From JAJDYQ01 sp942491945 (GTDB lineage Bacteria; Pseudomonadota; Gammaproteobacteria; JAJDYQ01), in contig CALODD010000085.1 of NCBI GenBank assembly GCA_942491945.1, forward strand, positions 1 through 64,000: a stretch of DNA of 64,000 nucleotides. The letters run 5' to 3'. Position 1 is the first letter of the stretch. Each line of letters opens with the position of its first letter. This document shows, in pieces, positions 7,852-17,457 of this stretch. The notes under the pieces were generated by a model that was given only the letters and a program-made list of their open reading frames with translations, had not been told where the DNA came from and did not search any database. Both the position numbers and the translations under genes were made by a program.

Positions 7852-8742
7852 ATGAAGCTGGACGTGATCGGAGTCATGAGCCCGGGCGATATGGGCCATG
7901 GGGTTGGGCGGGCGCTGCGCGAATCGGGCTGGCGTGTGCTCACCAACCTGACGGGACGGAGCGAGCGCACACGTGGCTTGTCCGAGAGCGCGGGCTTGGA
8001 GGATGCCGGCAGCCTGGAAGCAATCATGGCCGAGGCGGATCTAGTCGTCTCCATCATGCCGCCTTCAGCAGCCGAGAGCTTTGCGGAAGAGGCAGCGCAG
8101 GCGATGGCCACGGCGAACCGCCGTCCGCCATTTGCCGATATGAACGCCATTTCGCCAGCAACATCCGCCGTTATCGGCCGGATTATTACCGGTGCCGGGG
8201 CATCCTATATCGACGGCGGCATTATCGGCTTGACGCCCGGCAAGGCGGCAGCACCCCGGCTCTATGTGTCCGGCCCGGACGCGGAGCACCTGGAGCGGTT
8301 GACGACAGAGACCATGGCCTGGCGGTTTGTGGGGCTGGAGGCCGGGCGCGCCTCGACATTGAAGATGCTCTATGCCGGCCTGAACAAGGGCACTTGGGCC
8401 TTGCAGGCAACCATGGCTATCGCGGCGGAGCGGTATGGTCTGTTCGATGCCTTCATGGGAGAAGTTTCAGGCAGCAATCCGGTGCGGGCCAAGGATATGG
8501 AGAACTGGGTCGGCTTCCTGGCCGCCGATGCGGAACGCTGGCATCCGGAAATGGTGGAAATTGCAGAGACGCTGGCGGAAGTGGGCGCAACCACTGGCTT
8601 TCACCGGGGCGCAGAAGAACTGTTCCGGCTGTTGGCGCGATCGCCGCTGGCCGCCGAGACCCGCCAAACATGGGACCGGACCCGGACCATGAAGGAATCC
8701 GTCGAGATATTCGCGGAGACCCTGAAGAAACAAAACGACTAG
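7852..8742 (+). CDS. NAD(P)-dependent oxidoreductase, 6-phosphogluconate dehydrogenase-like (DUF1932 type)
   Basis: A 296-residue beta-hydroxyacid dehydrogenase-like protein. The N-terminal Rossmann domain has a modified nucleotide loop (GVMSPGDMG, residues 7-15, instead of GxGxMG). The helical C-terminal domain fits the DUF1932 family. The canonical catalytic Lys position falls within TLKMLYAGLNKG. The substrate is unknown. GGAAGGAG lies about 7 bases before the ATG. This is the last complete gene before the base-composition break. Confidence 0.8.
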   Translation: MKLDVIGVMSPGDMGHGVGRALRESGWRVLTNLTGRSERTRGLSESAGLEDAGSLEAIMAEADLVVSIMPPSAAESFAEEAAQAMATANRRPPFADMNAISPATSAVIGRIITGAGASYIDGGIIGLTPGKAAAPRLYVSGPDAEHLERLTTETMAWRFVGLEAGRASTLKMLYAGLNKGTWALQATMAIAAERYGLFDAFMGEVSGSNPVRAKDMENWVGFLAADAERWHPEMVEIAETLAEVGATTGFHRGAEELFRLLARSPLAAETRQTWDRTRTMKESVEIFAETLKKQND

Positions 8743-8830
8743 CGCGCATGTGCCGGTCTTGCCCCCTGGACGGGATTCGGCGATAGCTTGACCAGTGACC
8801 ACATTATTCTGAAAGGCCGTTACCATGCTG
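8743..8830. other. Left flank of the composition/gene breakpoint
   Basis: Intergenic DNA after the dehydrogenase. A GAAAGG and then ATG CTG at 8825-8830 look like the first codons of the left genome's next gene. From 8831 the sequence reads as the opposite-strand body of ilvA. Neither gene continues across, so the break is within a few bases of 8830. The hybrid frame starting at 8825 stops after 16 codons. Confidence 0.6.
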
Positions 8831-9631
8831 TTCATCTGTCGTAACCAGGATAACTTCATCAACACACTGGCGTGATACATCAAACGTCTTTTCACCGACC
8901 TGTTTTACGGCAACACCATCTGCAAAAATGCCAACCTGATCAAGAATGACACGCTTATTCTGTATTAATGCATGATGCATTGATGGCGCATCCACCGGTT
9001 CAACACCGATCACTTTAATCTCGGGATGATGATGCTTAATCCATGCACCCATCCCTGCAACCAGTCCACCACCACCGACAGGAATAAATATCGCATCGGG
9101 TAATTGATCCATTTGCTCTAATATCTCCTGAGCTACAGTTCCCTGGCCTGCGATGACTTCATAATCATCGTAAGGATGGATATAGGTTGCGCCAGTTTTG
9201 GCTGATAGCTCATAGGCATGTGCCGATGCGTCATCATATGTGTTGCCATGCAGCACAACATTACCGCCTAATCGCTCTACGGCATTCACCTTAATATCTG
9301 GCGTTGTTTTAGGCATAACGATGGTGGCATCGATTCCCATGCGTGTGGCTGATAAGGCGATACCTTGTGCATGGTTACCCGCAGAAGCGCCGATAATTCC
9401 CTTCTCACACTCTGCCGACGTCAATCCAGAAATTTTGTTGTAGGCGCCACGTATCTTGAACGAAAACACCGCCTGCTGGTCTTCGCGTTTGGAATAGACA
9501 TTATTCGACAGGCGCTTTGACATTAACGTCATGTGATCTAGTGATGTCTTGACCGCCACATCGTAGACTCTGGCGCGCTTTATATTTTCTACGATTTCAC
9601 TCAAAGTCATTGTGGTTACGCCGGATTCCAT
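8804..9631 (-). CDS. ilvA: Threonine dehydratase, biosynthetic, C-terminally truncated at the breakpoint
   Basis: N-terminal half of IlvA, the PLP enzyme that turns threonine into 2-oxobutanoate for isoleucine synthesis. The PLP lysine is Lys59 in SFKIRGAYNK, and the phosphate-binding Gly loop (VGGGGLVAGMG) is near residue 190. Homology holds up to ILVTTDE at residue 267. The last eight residues (QHGNGLSE, 8804-8830) match nothing expected. The normal protein is about 500 residues, with the rest of the catalytic domain and two ACT-like regulatory domains; all of that is missing. The ATG at 9631 is used; 9610 (MTLSEIV) is a possible alternative. Divergent ilvA/rpiA order is common in Gammaproteobacteria. 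Confidence 0.88.
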   Translation of the reverse strand: MESGVTTMTLSEIVENIKRARVYDVAVKTSLDHMTLMSKRLSNNVYSKREDQQAVFSFKIRGAYNKISGLTSAECEKGIIGASAGNHAQGIALSATRMGIDATIVMPKTTPDIKVNAVERLGGNVVLHGNTYDDASAHAYELSAKTGATYIHPYDDYEVIAGQGTVAQEILEQMDQLPDAIFIPVGGGGLVAGMGAWIKHHHPEIKVIGVEPVDAPSMHHALIQNKRVILDQVGIFADGVAVKQVGEKTFDVSRQCVDEVILVTTDEQHGNGLSE

Positions 9632-9713
9632 TGCTGTTATAGCTGCCCATGTCTGTTAGACATATTCGACACAGGGTATCATTGCGGCTTTTGAATACAA
9701 AGAGGGAAATGTC

Positions 9714-10373
9714 ATGTCGCAGGATGCAGGCAAAAAAATGGCAGCAGAGGCCGCCATGGAATTCGTCGAGGCAGGCGAGATTATCGGTGTAGGCACCGGC
9801 TCAACAGTCAATTTTTTCATCGACTATCTGGCTGAAGTTAAGCATAAAATCGATGGTGCAGTCTCAAGCTCGGTTGTCTCTACCGAACGCATGGAAGCAC
9901 ATGGAATCAAAGTTTATGACCTGAATGACGTCAATGGCATGTCTATCTACGTCGATGGCGCCGATGAATCTACTCGCCACCTGCATCTGATTAAAGGCGG
10001 CGGTGGCGCACTAACCCGTGAAAAGATTGTAGCTGCAGCGAGTGAGAAATTTGTCTGTATTGCAGATGACTCAAAACTGGTTGATCGCCTGGGAAAATTC
10101 CCATTACCTGTCGAAGTCATTCCCATGGCTCGCAGCATGGTTGCACGTAAATTAATGAAATACGGTGGCCAGCCGGTACTGCGTGAAGGTTTCATCACCG
10201 ACAACGGCTGTGAAATTCTGGATTTGCAGGGTCTGGATATCATCGATCCCGTTGCTATGGAACATGAAATCAACCAGATTCCAGGTGTCGTCACAGTTGG
10301 GCTGTTCGCCGAGCGCGGTGCAGACGTTCTATTACTGGGTGCAGAAAGCGGCGTGACTCGTATCGATCCATAA
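9714..10373 (+). CDS. rpiA: Ribose-5-phosphate isomerase A
   Basis: A 219-residue RpiA that interconverts ribose 5-phosphate and ribulose 5-phosphate in the pentose phosphate pathway; cytoplasmic. Signature segments are present: GTGST at 27-31 (phosphate binding), DGADE at 81-85 (with the catalytic Asp), and KGGGGALTREK at 94-104 (catalytic Glu and Lys). The length equals the family norm. AGAGGGA lies about 7 bases before the ATG. It is divergent from ilvA across an 82-base gap and followed two bases later by an MFS gene. Confidence 0.97.
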   Translation: MSQDAGKKMAAEAAMEFVEAGEIIGVGTGSTVNFFIDYLAEVKHKIDGAVSSSVVSTERMEAHGIKVYDLNDVNGMSIYVDGADESTRHLHLIKGGGGALTREKIVAAASEKFVCIADDSKLVDRLGKFPLPVEVIPMARSMVARKLMKYGGQPVLREGFITDNGCEILDLQGLDIIDPVAMEHEINQIPGVVTVGLFAERGADVLLLGAESGVTRIDP

Positions 10374-10375
10374 GC

Positions 10376-11557
10376 ATGTCCCTGTTCATCATAGATAAAG
10401 CACAACAGGCTCCTCAGCCTGAACGCTTTCTATGGTGGATGAGCTTTGCCGCTTCTCTCGCCTTTGCGACCTGGCAAGCCTTATTGAATAACTTTGCGAT
10501 TGAAAACGCCGGTTTCACTGGAGTTGAAATTGGTTTTTTACAAAGCCTTCGTGAAGTACCAGGATTCCTTGCCTTCACGACGGTGCTCATTCTTTATTTT
10601 CTGAGAGAACAGACCTTCGCCATTCTGTCCATCCTGATACTTGGTGCAGGCGTGGCACTAACCGGTTTCTTCCCACAGGAATATGCCTTTTATGCCACTA
10701 CATTCTTGATGTCGGTCGGCTTCCATTACTTTTTTACGATACAAAAATCGCTGGCACTACAATGGGTCGAGAAAGAACGTACCGCGATTACTCTGGGTAA
10801 TCTGTCTGCGGCACGATCCTATGCAGCCATACTGGTTTTTGTCGGTATCTGGGTCAGCATCGAATTATTCGATATCAATTATGAATGGATCTATCTTATC
10901 GCTGGTGCCGGCGCGATACTGATCGCCTTGTACGCCTGGCGAAGCTTTCCAAGATTCTCTCATGTTGTTCCCCAGCACAAACATCTACTGATGCGTAAAC
11001 GCTACTGGCTATATTACGCCCTGGTATTCATGAGTGGCGCGCGCCGACAGATTTTCGTCGTTTTTGCCGGCTTTCTGATGGTTGAAAAATTTGGTTACGG
11101 TGCCTCTGATATTGCTCTGCTGTTTTTATTCAACCACATCCTCAACACATGGGCCGCACCACGTATCGGCAAACTGGTCGCACGTTGGGGAGAACATAAA
11201 GCACTCTCACTAGAATACATTGGCCTCATTATAATCTTCCTCAGCTACGCAATGGTCGAAACCGCCTGGATTGCTGCACTGCTCTACGTGATCGATCACA
11301 TTATCTTCGCCATGGCGATTGCCATTGAGAGTTATTTCAAAAAGATAGCCGACCCGAAAGATATCGCATCGACTGCCGGCGTATCGTTCACGATTAATCA
11401 TATCGCCGCCGTTGTAATCCCTGCGATTTTTGGATTTCTATGGATACAGTCCCACAGTATCGTGTTTTATCTCGGTGCCGTCATGGCGGTGATATCACTG
11501 ATTCTTTCGCAGTGGGTACCCAGACAACCGGCCTCGATGGTCGTATCTACGACATAA
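10376..11557 (+). CDS. MFS transporter of unknown substrate
   Basis: A 393-residue polytopic membrane protein with about 12 hydrophobic segments, including FLWWMSFAASLAFATWQALL at the start and strongly hydrophobic pairs to the end. This is typical MFS organisation, although the GxxxDRxGRR loop motif is weak. It starts two bases after the rpiA stop and is probably co-transcribed with it. The substrate cannot be read from the sequence. Confidence 0.75.
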   Translation: MSLFIIDKAQQAPQPERFLWWMSFAASLAFATWQALLNNFAIENAGFTGVEIGFLQSLREVPGFLAFTTVLILYFLREQTFAILSILILGAGVALTGFFPQEYAFYATTFLMSVGFHYFFTIQKSLALQWVEKERTAITLGNLSAARSYAAILVFVGIWVSIELFDINYEWIYLIAGAGAILIALYAWRSFPRFSHVVPQHKHLLMRKRYWLYYALVFMSGARRQIFVVFAGFLMVEKFGYGASDIALLFLFNHILNTWAAPRIGKLVARWGEHKALSLEYIGLIIIFLSYAMVETAWIAALLYVIDHIIFAMAIAIESYFKKIADPKDIASTAGVSFTINHIAAVVIPAIFGFLWIQSHSIVFYLGAVMAVISLILSQWVPRQPASMVVSTT

Positions 11558-11559
11558 CA

Positions 11560-11907
11560 TCACGATAACTCGAACGCAGCAATCGTATTCAGTACGCTAC
11601 CCATACTTGCCCGTGCAGAATGGTATTCATCCATGAACTCTGACTGATGGTTTTCCTGTAGTTGACGCATTGCAGATAATAATTTCATCCTTACTGCCTC
11701 GGATGACTCGCCTTCATAGTCAAACTCTTCAGCCAGCCCTCTTAATCGATACAAGCCCCAGATACAGGCTTTGTAATCATCATTGGGATGATCGTTCTCC
11801 CTCTGGATTTGCTCATCAATGATAGTCAGCACTCTGTCTTCGAACGTCAGTGAACGCTTAGATATAGTGACATGTTTAAATATCCGCAGAATGTAATCGA
11901 AAGGCAT
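11560..11907 (-). CDS. Hypothetical protein, 115 residues
   Basis: I do not recognise this protein. It is soluble, predicted mostly helical, with a basic N-terminus (FKHVTISKRSLTFEDR) and a central acidic run (LAEEFDYEGESSEAVRMK). It ends three bases from the convergent MFS stop. It is the last of three small minus-strand genes in the place where ispH usually follows fkpB. The codon use looks like its neighbours, so it is probably a real lineage-specific gene. Confidence 0.6.
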   Translation of the reverse strand: MPFDYILRIFKHVTISKRSLTFEDRVLTIIDEQIQRENDHPNDDYKACIWGLYRLRGLAEEFDYEGESSEAVRMKLLSAMRQLQENHQSEFMDEYHSARASMGSVLNTIAAFELS

Positions 11908-11916
11908 ACTTGTTCA

Positions 11917-12339
11917 TCAACGCTCAGATACATTCGGATTTATCGAAAATAGAATCTCAGGAAAGTAAGGGCGAGAGGTACGAACAGGCTGATTCATATA
12001 GGCGTAATTTATCTGGCTATCTCCCCCTCTGAATGCAGAGATCACCCCAGTCGATTCATCGGTTTCAAACAACGTCCAGTCGAATGAATACAAATATTCG
12101 TTCTGACAGGTAACTGGAAATAGAAATGACATACTACCGTTCTTTTTATCGAAGGCTTTCTCTCGATCCGGAAAGCAAACCTGCTCGCGATTAACCGTCA
12201 TGCATATATTCAGGCCGTAATCGGGTGAAGACCAATGCAATGACTCAATTCCAACATCGCACATCGGTTGTAATTTTCCAGCGTTGACTACCGAAGTGAA
12301 CGAAAGCATCAATAACGTGAGGATAAACAAATATTTCAT
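11917..12339 (-). CDS. Exported hypothetical protein, 140 residues
   Basis: A signal peptide (residues 1-20, ending VVNA) precedes a mature protein with four Cys (in PMCDVG, NICMTV, QVCFPD and VTCQNE). The spacing suggests two disulfides in the periplasm. Trp, Tyr and Phe are frequent in a likely beta fold. I recognise no family. It lies 9 bases from the downstream hypothetical gene and 18 from the upstream membrane protein gene, in a probable operon. Confidence 0.6.
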   Translation of the reverse strand: MKYLFILTLLMLSFTSVVNAGKLQPMCDVGIESLHWSSPDYGLNICMTVNREQVCFPDREKAFDKKNGSMSFLFPVTCQNEYLYSFDWTLFETDESTGVISAFRGGDSQINYAYMNQPVRTSRPYFPEILFSINPNVSER

Positions 12340-12357
12340 ATCAGGAACACAAAACGT

Positions 12358-12741
12358 TCAACTATTCGCTAACGCATATAGCCAGATATACCACGCATAG
12401 CTATATACAAATCCGGAGATTGTGATGACAGCCCAACGTCTAAAAATAACCGGCTTACGCTGATAAAAGCGCATAATGCTAATAACAGAGGGATAAAGCA
12501 TCACCATTAGCCATGCCAGAAACGGCCACATTCCCATGTCATGAGTACGAAACACATAGAGCATCGCCAGCGCACTTAGAATGGTCAACACGCAGTAACC
12601 GGCAATCAACCATCGTTCAGATGGCATGCGATAGATTGCATACGGCACATAGAAATACATTAGGATCGCCAGGACTGGCAGCCAATGCAGGCCGCCTGTA
12701 TCAAGCAACCATTCAGGAAATGGAACGAAGTTCCAGAGCAT
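12358..12741 (-). CDS. Small integral membrane protein, 127 residues
   Basis: Four hydrophobic segments: LHWLPVLAILMYFYVPYAIY, WLIAGYCVLTILSALAMLYV, MWPFLAWLMVMLYPSVISIM and a C-terminal Trp-rich helix. I recognise no family. Its start abuts or overlaps the fkpB stop at 12741, so it is probably the next gene in the ribF-ileS-lspA-fkpB message. Confidence 0.6.
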   Translation of the reverse strand: MLWNFVPFPEWLLDTGGLHWLPVLAILMYFYVPYAIYRMPSERWLIAGYCVLTILSALAMLYVFRTHDMGMWPFLAWLMVMLYPSVISIMRFYQRKPVIFRRWAVITISGFVYSYAWYIWLYALANS

Positions 12742-13181
12742 TAAGCTACATCGATGATTTTCATACGATACTTCAGATCATGACCCGCAAGCGGGTGATT
12801 GAAATCGACCGTTACACTGTCAGCTGCTACTTTTTTCACCATGCCAGCTACCTCATCTCCAGCAGGTGTATGAAAAGCAATAATCTGGTTTTCTTCTGGT
12901 TGTAGATCATCATTGAAATCAGATAACAGCATGTCATGGACATTCTCTGGATCATGGAAGCCAAAGGTCTGCTCTGGCGTCATGGTAATCGTATCTTCTT
13001 CACCGGCCTTCATGCCATAAAGTGCCAGCTCCAGACCTTCAATGATTGTGCCGTCACCGACAACAAAGCTCATTGGCTCTTCATCAAACGTGCTTTCGGC
13101 AACAGTTCCATCTTCCAGTGTAATCGAAAGATGTATCGTGACTTTTGAACCTGGAACAATTTCAGCCATTTGTTTGCTCAT
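12741..13181 (-). CDS. fkpB: FKBP-type peptidyl-prolyl isomerase, SlpA/FkpB family
   Basis: A 146-residue FKBP-type isomerase of the SlyD/SlpA class. An FKBP core (residues about 8-75, 120-146) is split by an IF chaperone insert. Typical segments are SITLEDGTVAEST, GDGTIIEGLELALYGMKAGE and DFNHPLAGHDLKY. It lacks the His/Cys-rich metal tail of SlyD, which favours SlpA/FkpB. It speeds proline isomerisation and acts as a cytoplasmic folding helper. It overlaps lspA by 20 bases, as in most Gammaproteobacteria, but ispH does not follow. Confidence 0.93.
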   Translation of the reverse strand: MSKQMAEIVPGSKVTIHLSITLEDGTVAESTFDEEPMSFVVGDGTIIEGLELALYGMKAGEEDTITMTPEQTFGFHDPENVHDMLLSDFNDDLQPEENQIIAFHTPAGDEVAGMVKKVAADSVTVDFNHPLAGHDLKYRMKIIDVA

Positions 13182-13656
13182 CAGGATGTTGATTAAAAAT
13201 TAAATCGTAGATCAATAAAATAACACCCAGTGTTATCGCTGAATCTGCAACATTAAATATCGGCCAGTGATGCGTATTGTAATAAACATCGATAAAGTCG
13301 ATAACATAACCGAACCAGACTCTATCTATCAGGTTACCAATCGCACCGCCCAGTATTAATGATAGCGCGGCCGCATGCAGACGTTCTTCTGCGCGCATCG
13401 TCCATATCCAGCGAAATAATACTGAACTGATTATGGCTGTCAGGCCAATAAAGAACCAACGTTGCCAGCCACCTGCATCGCTCAGGAAACTAAATGCAGC
13501 ACCCGTATTATATGCCAGAGTCAGGTTAAACATTGGCATCATTGGCACTGGCTGATGATACTGTAATACCGAGTCTGCCCAGATTTTCGTTACCTGATCT
13601 ATGACGATAACGATGAGCGACAATAGCAACCAGCGACGTGCGTAAAGAGAAGCCAT
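13162..13656 (-). CDS. lspA: Lipoprotein signal peptidase (signal peptidase II)
   Basis: A 164-residue inner-membrane aspartyl protease with four transmembrane helices that removes signal peptides from diacylated prolipoproteins. The catalytic Asp motifs are present: GNLIDRVWFGYVIDFID and FNVADSAI. It works after Lgt, encoded at 36451-37251, on substrates such as LolB at 53635. It sits 11 bases downstream of ileS in the conserved ribF-ileS-lspA-fkpB cluster. Confidence 0.96.
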   Translation of the reverse strand: MASLYARRWLLLSLIVIVIDQVTKIWADSVLQYHQPVPMMPMFNLTLAYNTGAAFSFLSDAGGWQRWFFIGLTAIISSVLFRWIWTMRAEERLHAAALSLILGGAIGNLIDRVWFGYVIDFIDVYYNTHHWPIFNVADSAITLGVILLIYDLIFNQHPDEQTNG

Positions 13657-13667
13657 TTTAATATTTA

Positions 13668-16501
13668 TTAAGCGTATAAACGCGCTTCACCTGATCCATC
13701 GATATTTTCAACACAACGACCACAGATTGTTTCATGGCCTTCATGCGAACCAACGTCATCGCGATGGTGCCAGCAACGCTCGCACTTTTCTTTCTCCGTC
13801 GGAATCACTTTAACGAATAAATCATCACGATCTTCAGCCTGCATCGCATCATCTGGTTTATCTGATAGTGCATGGACACGTGCGTAGGAGGTAATAAAAG
13901 CAAAACGCAATTCATCACCCAGTTGATTTAATAACGTCGCCACTTCGTCGCTACAATATACATCGACCTCAGCCGCCAGCGATGAGCCAATCAGCTTTTC
14001 CTTGCGCGCTTTTTCCAGTTCGCGAGAAACTGCTTCACGTACACCCATAATCTGTGACCAGAAGTCATCGGACAGTCTTCGTTCTTCATGATTATGCAAA
14101 CCGTCATACCATTGATTTAAAAACACAGACTCGGAACGGTCACCCGGCATATGCTGCCAGATTTCTTCAGCTGTAAAACTCAGGATAGGCGCTAACCAGC
14201 GAACCAGTGCTTCAGCAATATCGTACATCGCCGTTTGTGCCGAGCGTCGTGCGACGGCATCGGTCGGCATTGTATAGATACGATCTTTGAGGATGTCCAG
14301 GTAGAACGATCCCATATCCACTGCGCAGAAGTTATGTACCTTCTGATAAATCAGATGAAAATTAAAATCATCATAGGCGGTGACAATTTCTTCCTGTAAC
14401 TGGCGTGCGCGATCAACTGCCCAACGATCCAGTTCCAGCATATCGTTCGCATCAACACGATGACTTGCAGGATCAAAGCCTTCCAGATTTGCCAACAGAT
14501 AACGCGCTGTATTACGCAGGCGACGATACGAGTCTGACATGCGTTTCAGAATTTCATCCGACACGTGCATCTCATTCCGATAATCGGTTGCCGCAACCCA
14601 CAAACGCAAGACATCAGCGCCAAGCTGTTTAACAATCTTCTGTGGTTGCACCACATTACCGACCGACTTTGACATTTTCTTGCCGTCTTTATCAACAGTA
14701 AAACCATGCGTCAGTACATTCTTGTATGGAGGCTCACCATTCATACCAATCGCTGTCAGCAATGAAGACTGGAACCAGCCACGATGCTGGTCGGAACCTT
14801 CCAGATACAGATCAGCGGGATAATGCAGATCATCATTATGCTCCAGTACACAATGATGTGTTGAACCTGAATCAAACCAGACGTCCAGCGTATCGGTCAC
14901 CTGGATATATTGATCAGCATCATCACCTAATAGCTCAGACGCATCCAGTTCATGCCAGGCGTCAATACCTGACTCCTCTACTTTCTTCGCAACCTGTTCG
15001 ATGAGTTCTAAAGTATCTGGATGTAACTCTTCGGAATCTTTATGGATAAAAATCGCAATTGGCACCCCCCAGGTACGCTGACGTGAAATACACCAATCCG
15101 GACGATTTTCGATCATGCCGTTAATACGTGCTTGCCCCCAGTCGGGCATCCAGTTCACACCATCAATCGCTTTCAATGCGGTATCGCGCAAACCATTTTG
15201 ATCCATGGAGATAAACCACTGTGGTGTCGCACGGAAGATAACTGGTATCTTATGACGCCAGCAATGCGGATACGAATGCGGCAGACTGGCATCGTGCAAT
15301 AACTTGCCACGCTCAGTCAGTATCTCGATGACCGACTTGTTGGCTTTCATCACAAACTGGCCTTCCAGCAATTCGGTACCTTTAACAAAGCAACCATCAT
15401 TGCCTACAGGGTTATCGACTGGCAGGTTGTATTTCTGGCCCACATTAAAATCATCGACACCATGACCGGGGGCTGTATGTACAGCACCCGTACCCGCTTC
15501 AGTTGTCACGTGATCACCGAGAATAACGGGGACTTCGCGATCATAAAACGGATGCACCAACTGCAGGTTTTCAAGTTTAGAGCCAGTAACACGAGCGAGT
15601 ACTTCTACATTCTCAGCACCAAAGCGCTCCAGACAAGATTCACTTAACTCATTGACCAACACTATAATTTCTTCATTACCGTTGATTGAGACCTTATTCA
15701 CCGCATATTCAAAATCCGGGTGCAGACACACCGCCTGGTTTGCCGGTAATGTCCATGGGGTTGTGTTCAGATCGGCAGGCTAACGGTTAGCCCATTTGTA
15801 CTGATACCGGAGGCTGCTTCAAATGCCGCGCTATCAATAATGTTAAAACGTACATCGATAGCAGGTGATGTCTTGTCCTGATATTCGACTTCTGCTTCAG
15901 CCAGCGCCGAACGACAGTCGGTACACCAGTAAACCGGCTTATGGCCTTTATGTAGATGACCATTATCAATCAACTTACCCAGTGAACGAATAATGTTCGC
16001 TTCGAAGTCATAGTTCATGGTCAGGTATGGGTTCTGCCAGTCACCATTAACACCCAGACGTATAAAATCTTCACGCTGTTTATCGACCTGTTTACCGGCA
16101 TATTCACGACAGGCATCACGGAAGGCGCGGTGATCAATTTTCTGCCCAGGACGACCTTTCTTTTTCTCAACCTGATGTTCAATCGGCAGGCCATGGCAGT
16201 CCCAGCCTGGAACATAAGGTGCATCAAAACCACTCAGGGTTTTGGATTTAATGATGATGTCCTTCAGGACTTTATTAACCGCATGACCAATATGAATTTC
16301 ACCGTTCGCATACGGTGGGCCGTCGTGCAGAATATATTTCGGTAGCTCTTTACCCTGCTCACGCAGCTTCAGATAAAGTTTCAGGTCATCCCAGAACTTC
16401 AGCATCTGTGGCTCACGATTCGCCAGATTGGCTTTCATTGGAAACGCCGTCTTTGGCAGGTTCAATGTTGCCTTGTAATCTTTTTTGTTCTCGTCACTCA
16501 T
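13668..16501 (-). CDS. ileS: Isoleucyl-tRNA synthetase, interrupted by a one-base frameshift
   Basis: Class I synthetase that charges tRNA-Ile. Together the two frames give about 944 residues, close to the E. coli length. The N-terminal frame (15767-16501) holds the HIGH motif in GEIHIGHAVNK. The C-terminal frame holds the editing domain, KKMSKS (in KDGKKMSKSVGN) and the zinc-binding tail (CERCW, ICGRC). The break is at 15767-15769: the upper frame reads SLPI then stop, where the family has IWTTTPWTLP. One extra G (TGG for TG) would restore IWNTTPWTLPANQ. With an essential gene and otherwise intact protein, sequencing error is likeliest. The start overlaps the ribF stop by ATGA. Confidence 0.93.
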
Positions 16502-17427
16502 GTGTCTAACACTTTCCTTGCTAACTCGGCATCACGCGCAATCTGCTGCGTCATTACCTCAACACTTTCAAATTTTTCTTCGTTACGCAGATGCTGAACA
16601 AACTCAACCTCTACACGTTTGCCGTAACAGTCTCCATCCCAATCGAACAGATGTACTTCGAGTATCCAGCCATCACCACCAACAGTCGGCCGGGTACCAA
16701 TACTGGCAACGCCATTCAAAACATTACGTTCAATACCATGCACCCGCACCGCATAAATTCCACCCAGTGGTGAACGCCAACGTCGCACCGGGATATTAAT
16801 CGTTGGCCAGCCAATATCGCGGCCTAATTTCTTACCATGCGTGACCCGTCCGCACATACGGTAAGGTCGACCGAGCAATTCACCTGCGTCCTGTAACTCA
16901 CCTGCATTCAAATGCTGGCGAACCGATGTACTACTAACTCGACGATCCGACTCAACAACACTATCGATGTTATCGCATTCAAAACCATGCTCAGCCGCGG
17001 CCTGCTGTAGCATCTCATAATCACCCTGCCGATCTTTACCAAATCGAAAATCATCACCAATCAACAGGTACTGCACATTCAACCGTTTGACCAGTACATC
17101 GCTAATAAAATGTTCCGCCGGCATTTGTGACAGGGCCTGGTTAAAACGCATCACGATAAGATTATCCAGCACCAGCTCATTTAATGCGTTGACCTTTTCA
17201 GCCAGACGATACAGGCGCGATGGTGCTCTTTCTCGCATGAAAAACTCCAGCGGTTGTGGCTCGAAAATCATTAATGACTTCGACAATTTGCCACGCGCCT
17301 CTGCTGCGTAATGGAGCGAGCTCAGTATTTTCTGATGTCCCAGATGTACACCATCAAAATTACCAATCGTCAGCGCACACGGCGGCACATTTCGAGATAG
17401 TGCAGACAGGTCACGGACAATTCGCAT
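16498..17427 (-). CDS. ribF: Bifunctional riboflavin kinase/FAD synthetase
   Basis: A 309-residue RibF with an N-terminal FMN adenylyltransferase domain (TIGNFDGVHLGHQKIL near residue 20) and a C-terminal riboflavin kinase domain (GRVTHGKKLGRDIGWPTINI). It makes FMN and then FAD in the cytoplasm. The length is normal. It is the first gene of ribF-ileS-lspA-fkpB, with a TATAAT 31-36 bases before its ATG. Confidence 0.97.
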   Translation of the reverse strand: MRIVRDLSALSRNVPPCALTIGNFDGVHLGHQKILSSLHYAAEARGKLSKSLMIFEPQPLEFFMRERAPSRLYRLAEKVNALNELVLDNLIVMRFNQALSQMPAEHFISDVLVKRLNVQYLLIGDDFRFGKDRQGDYEMLQQAAAEHGFECDNIDSVVESDRRVSSTSVRQHLNAGELQDAGELLGRPYRMCGRVTHGKKLGRDIGWPTINIPVRRWRSPLGGIYAVRVHGIERNVLNGVASIGTRPTVGGDGWILEVHLFDWDGDCYGKRVEVEFVQHLRNEEKFESVEVMTQQIARDAELARKVLDT

Positions 17428-17457
17428 GGATACGCCAGTTCAACGACAAAGCCGCGC

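Noticed and set aside
6727..7899. 390-codon Arg/Cys/Ala-rich frame on the antiporter strand
   Set aside because: Out-of-frame shadow typical of GC-rich DNA; extreme Arg and Ala content and no domain.
1..8830. Prophage or genomic island in the left segment
   Set aside because: Only one phage-like gene; no integrase, portal or tail genes. The composition change is a join of genomes, not an island with two borders.
12513..12905. 130-codon plus-strand frame across fkpB and the membrane protein gene
   Set aside because: Antisense to two supported genes; no motif.
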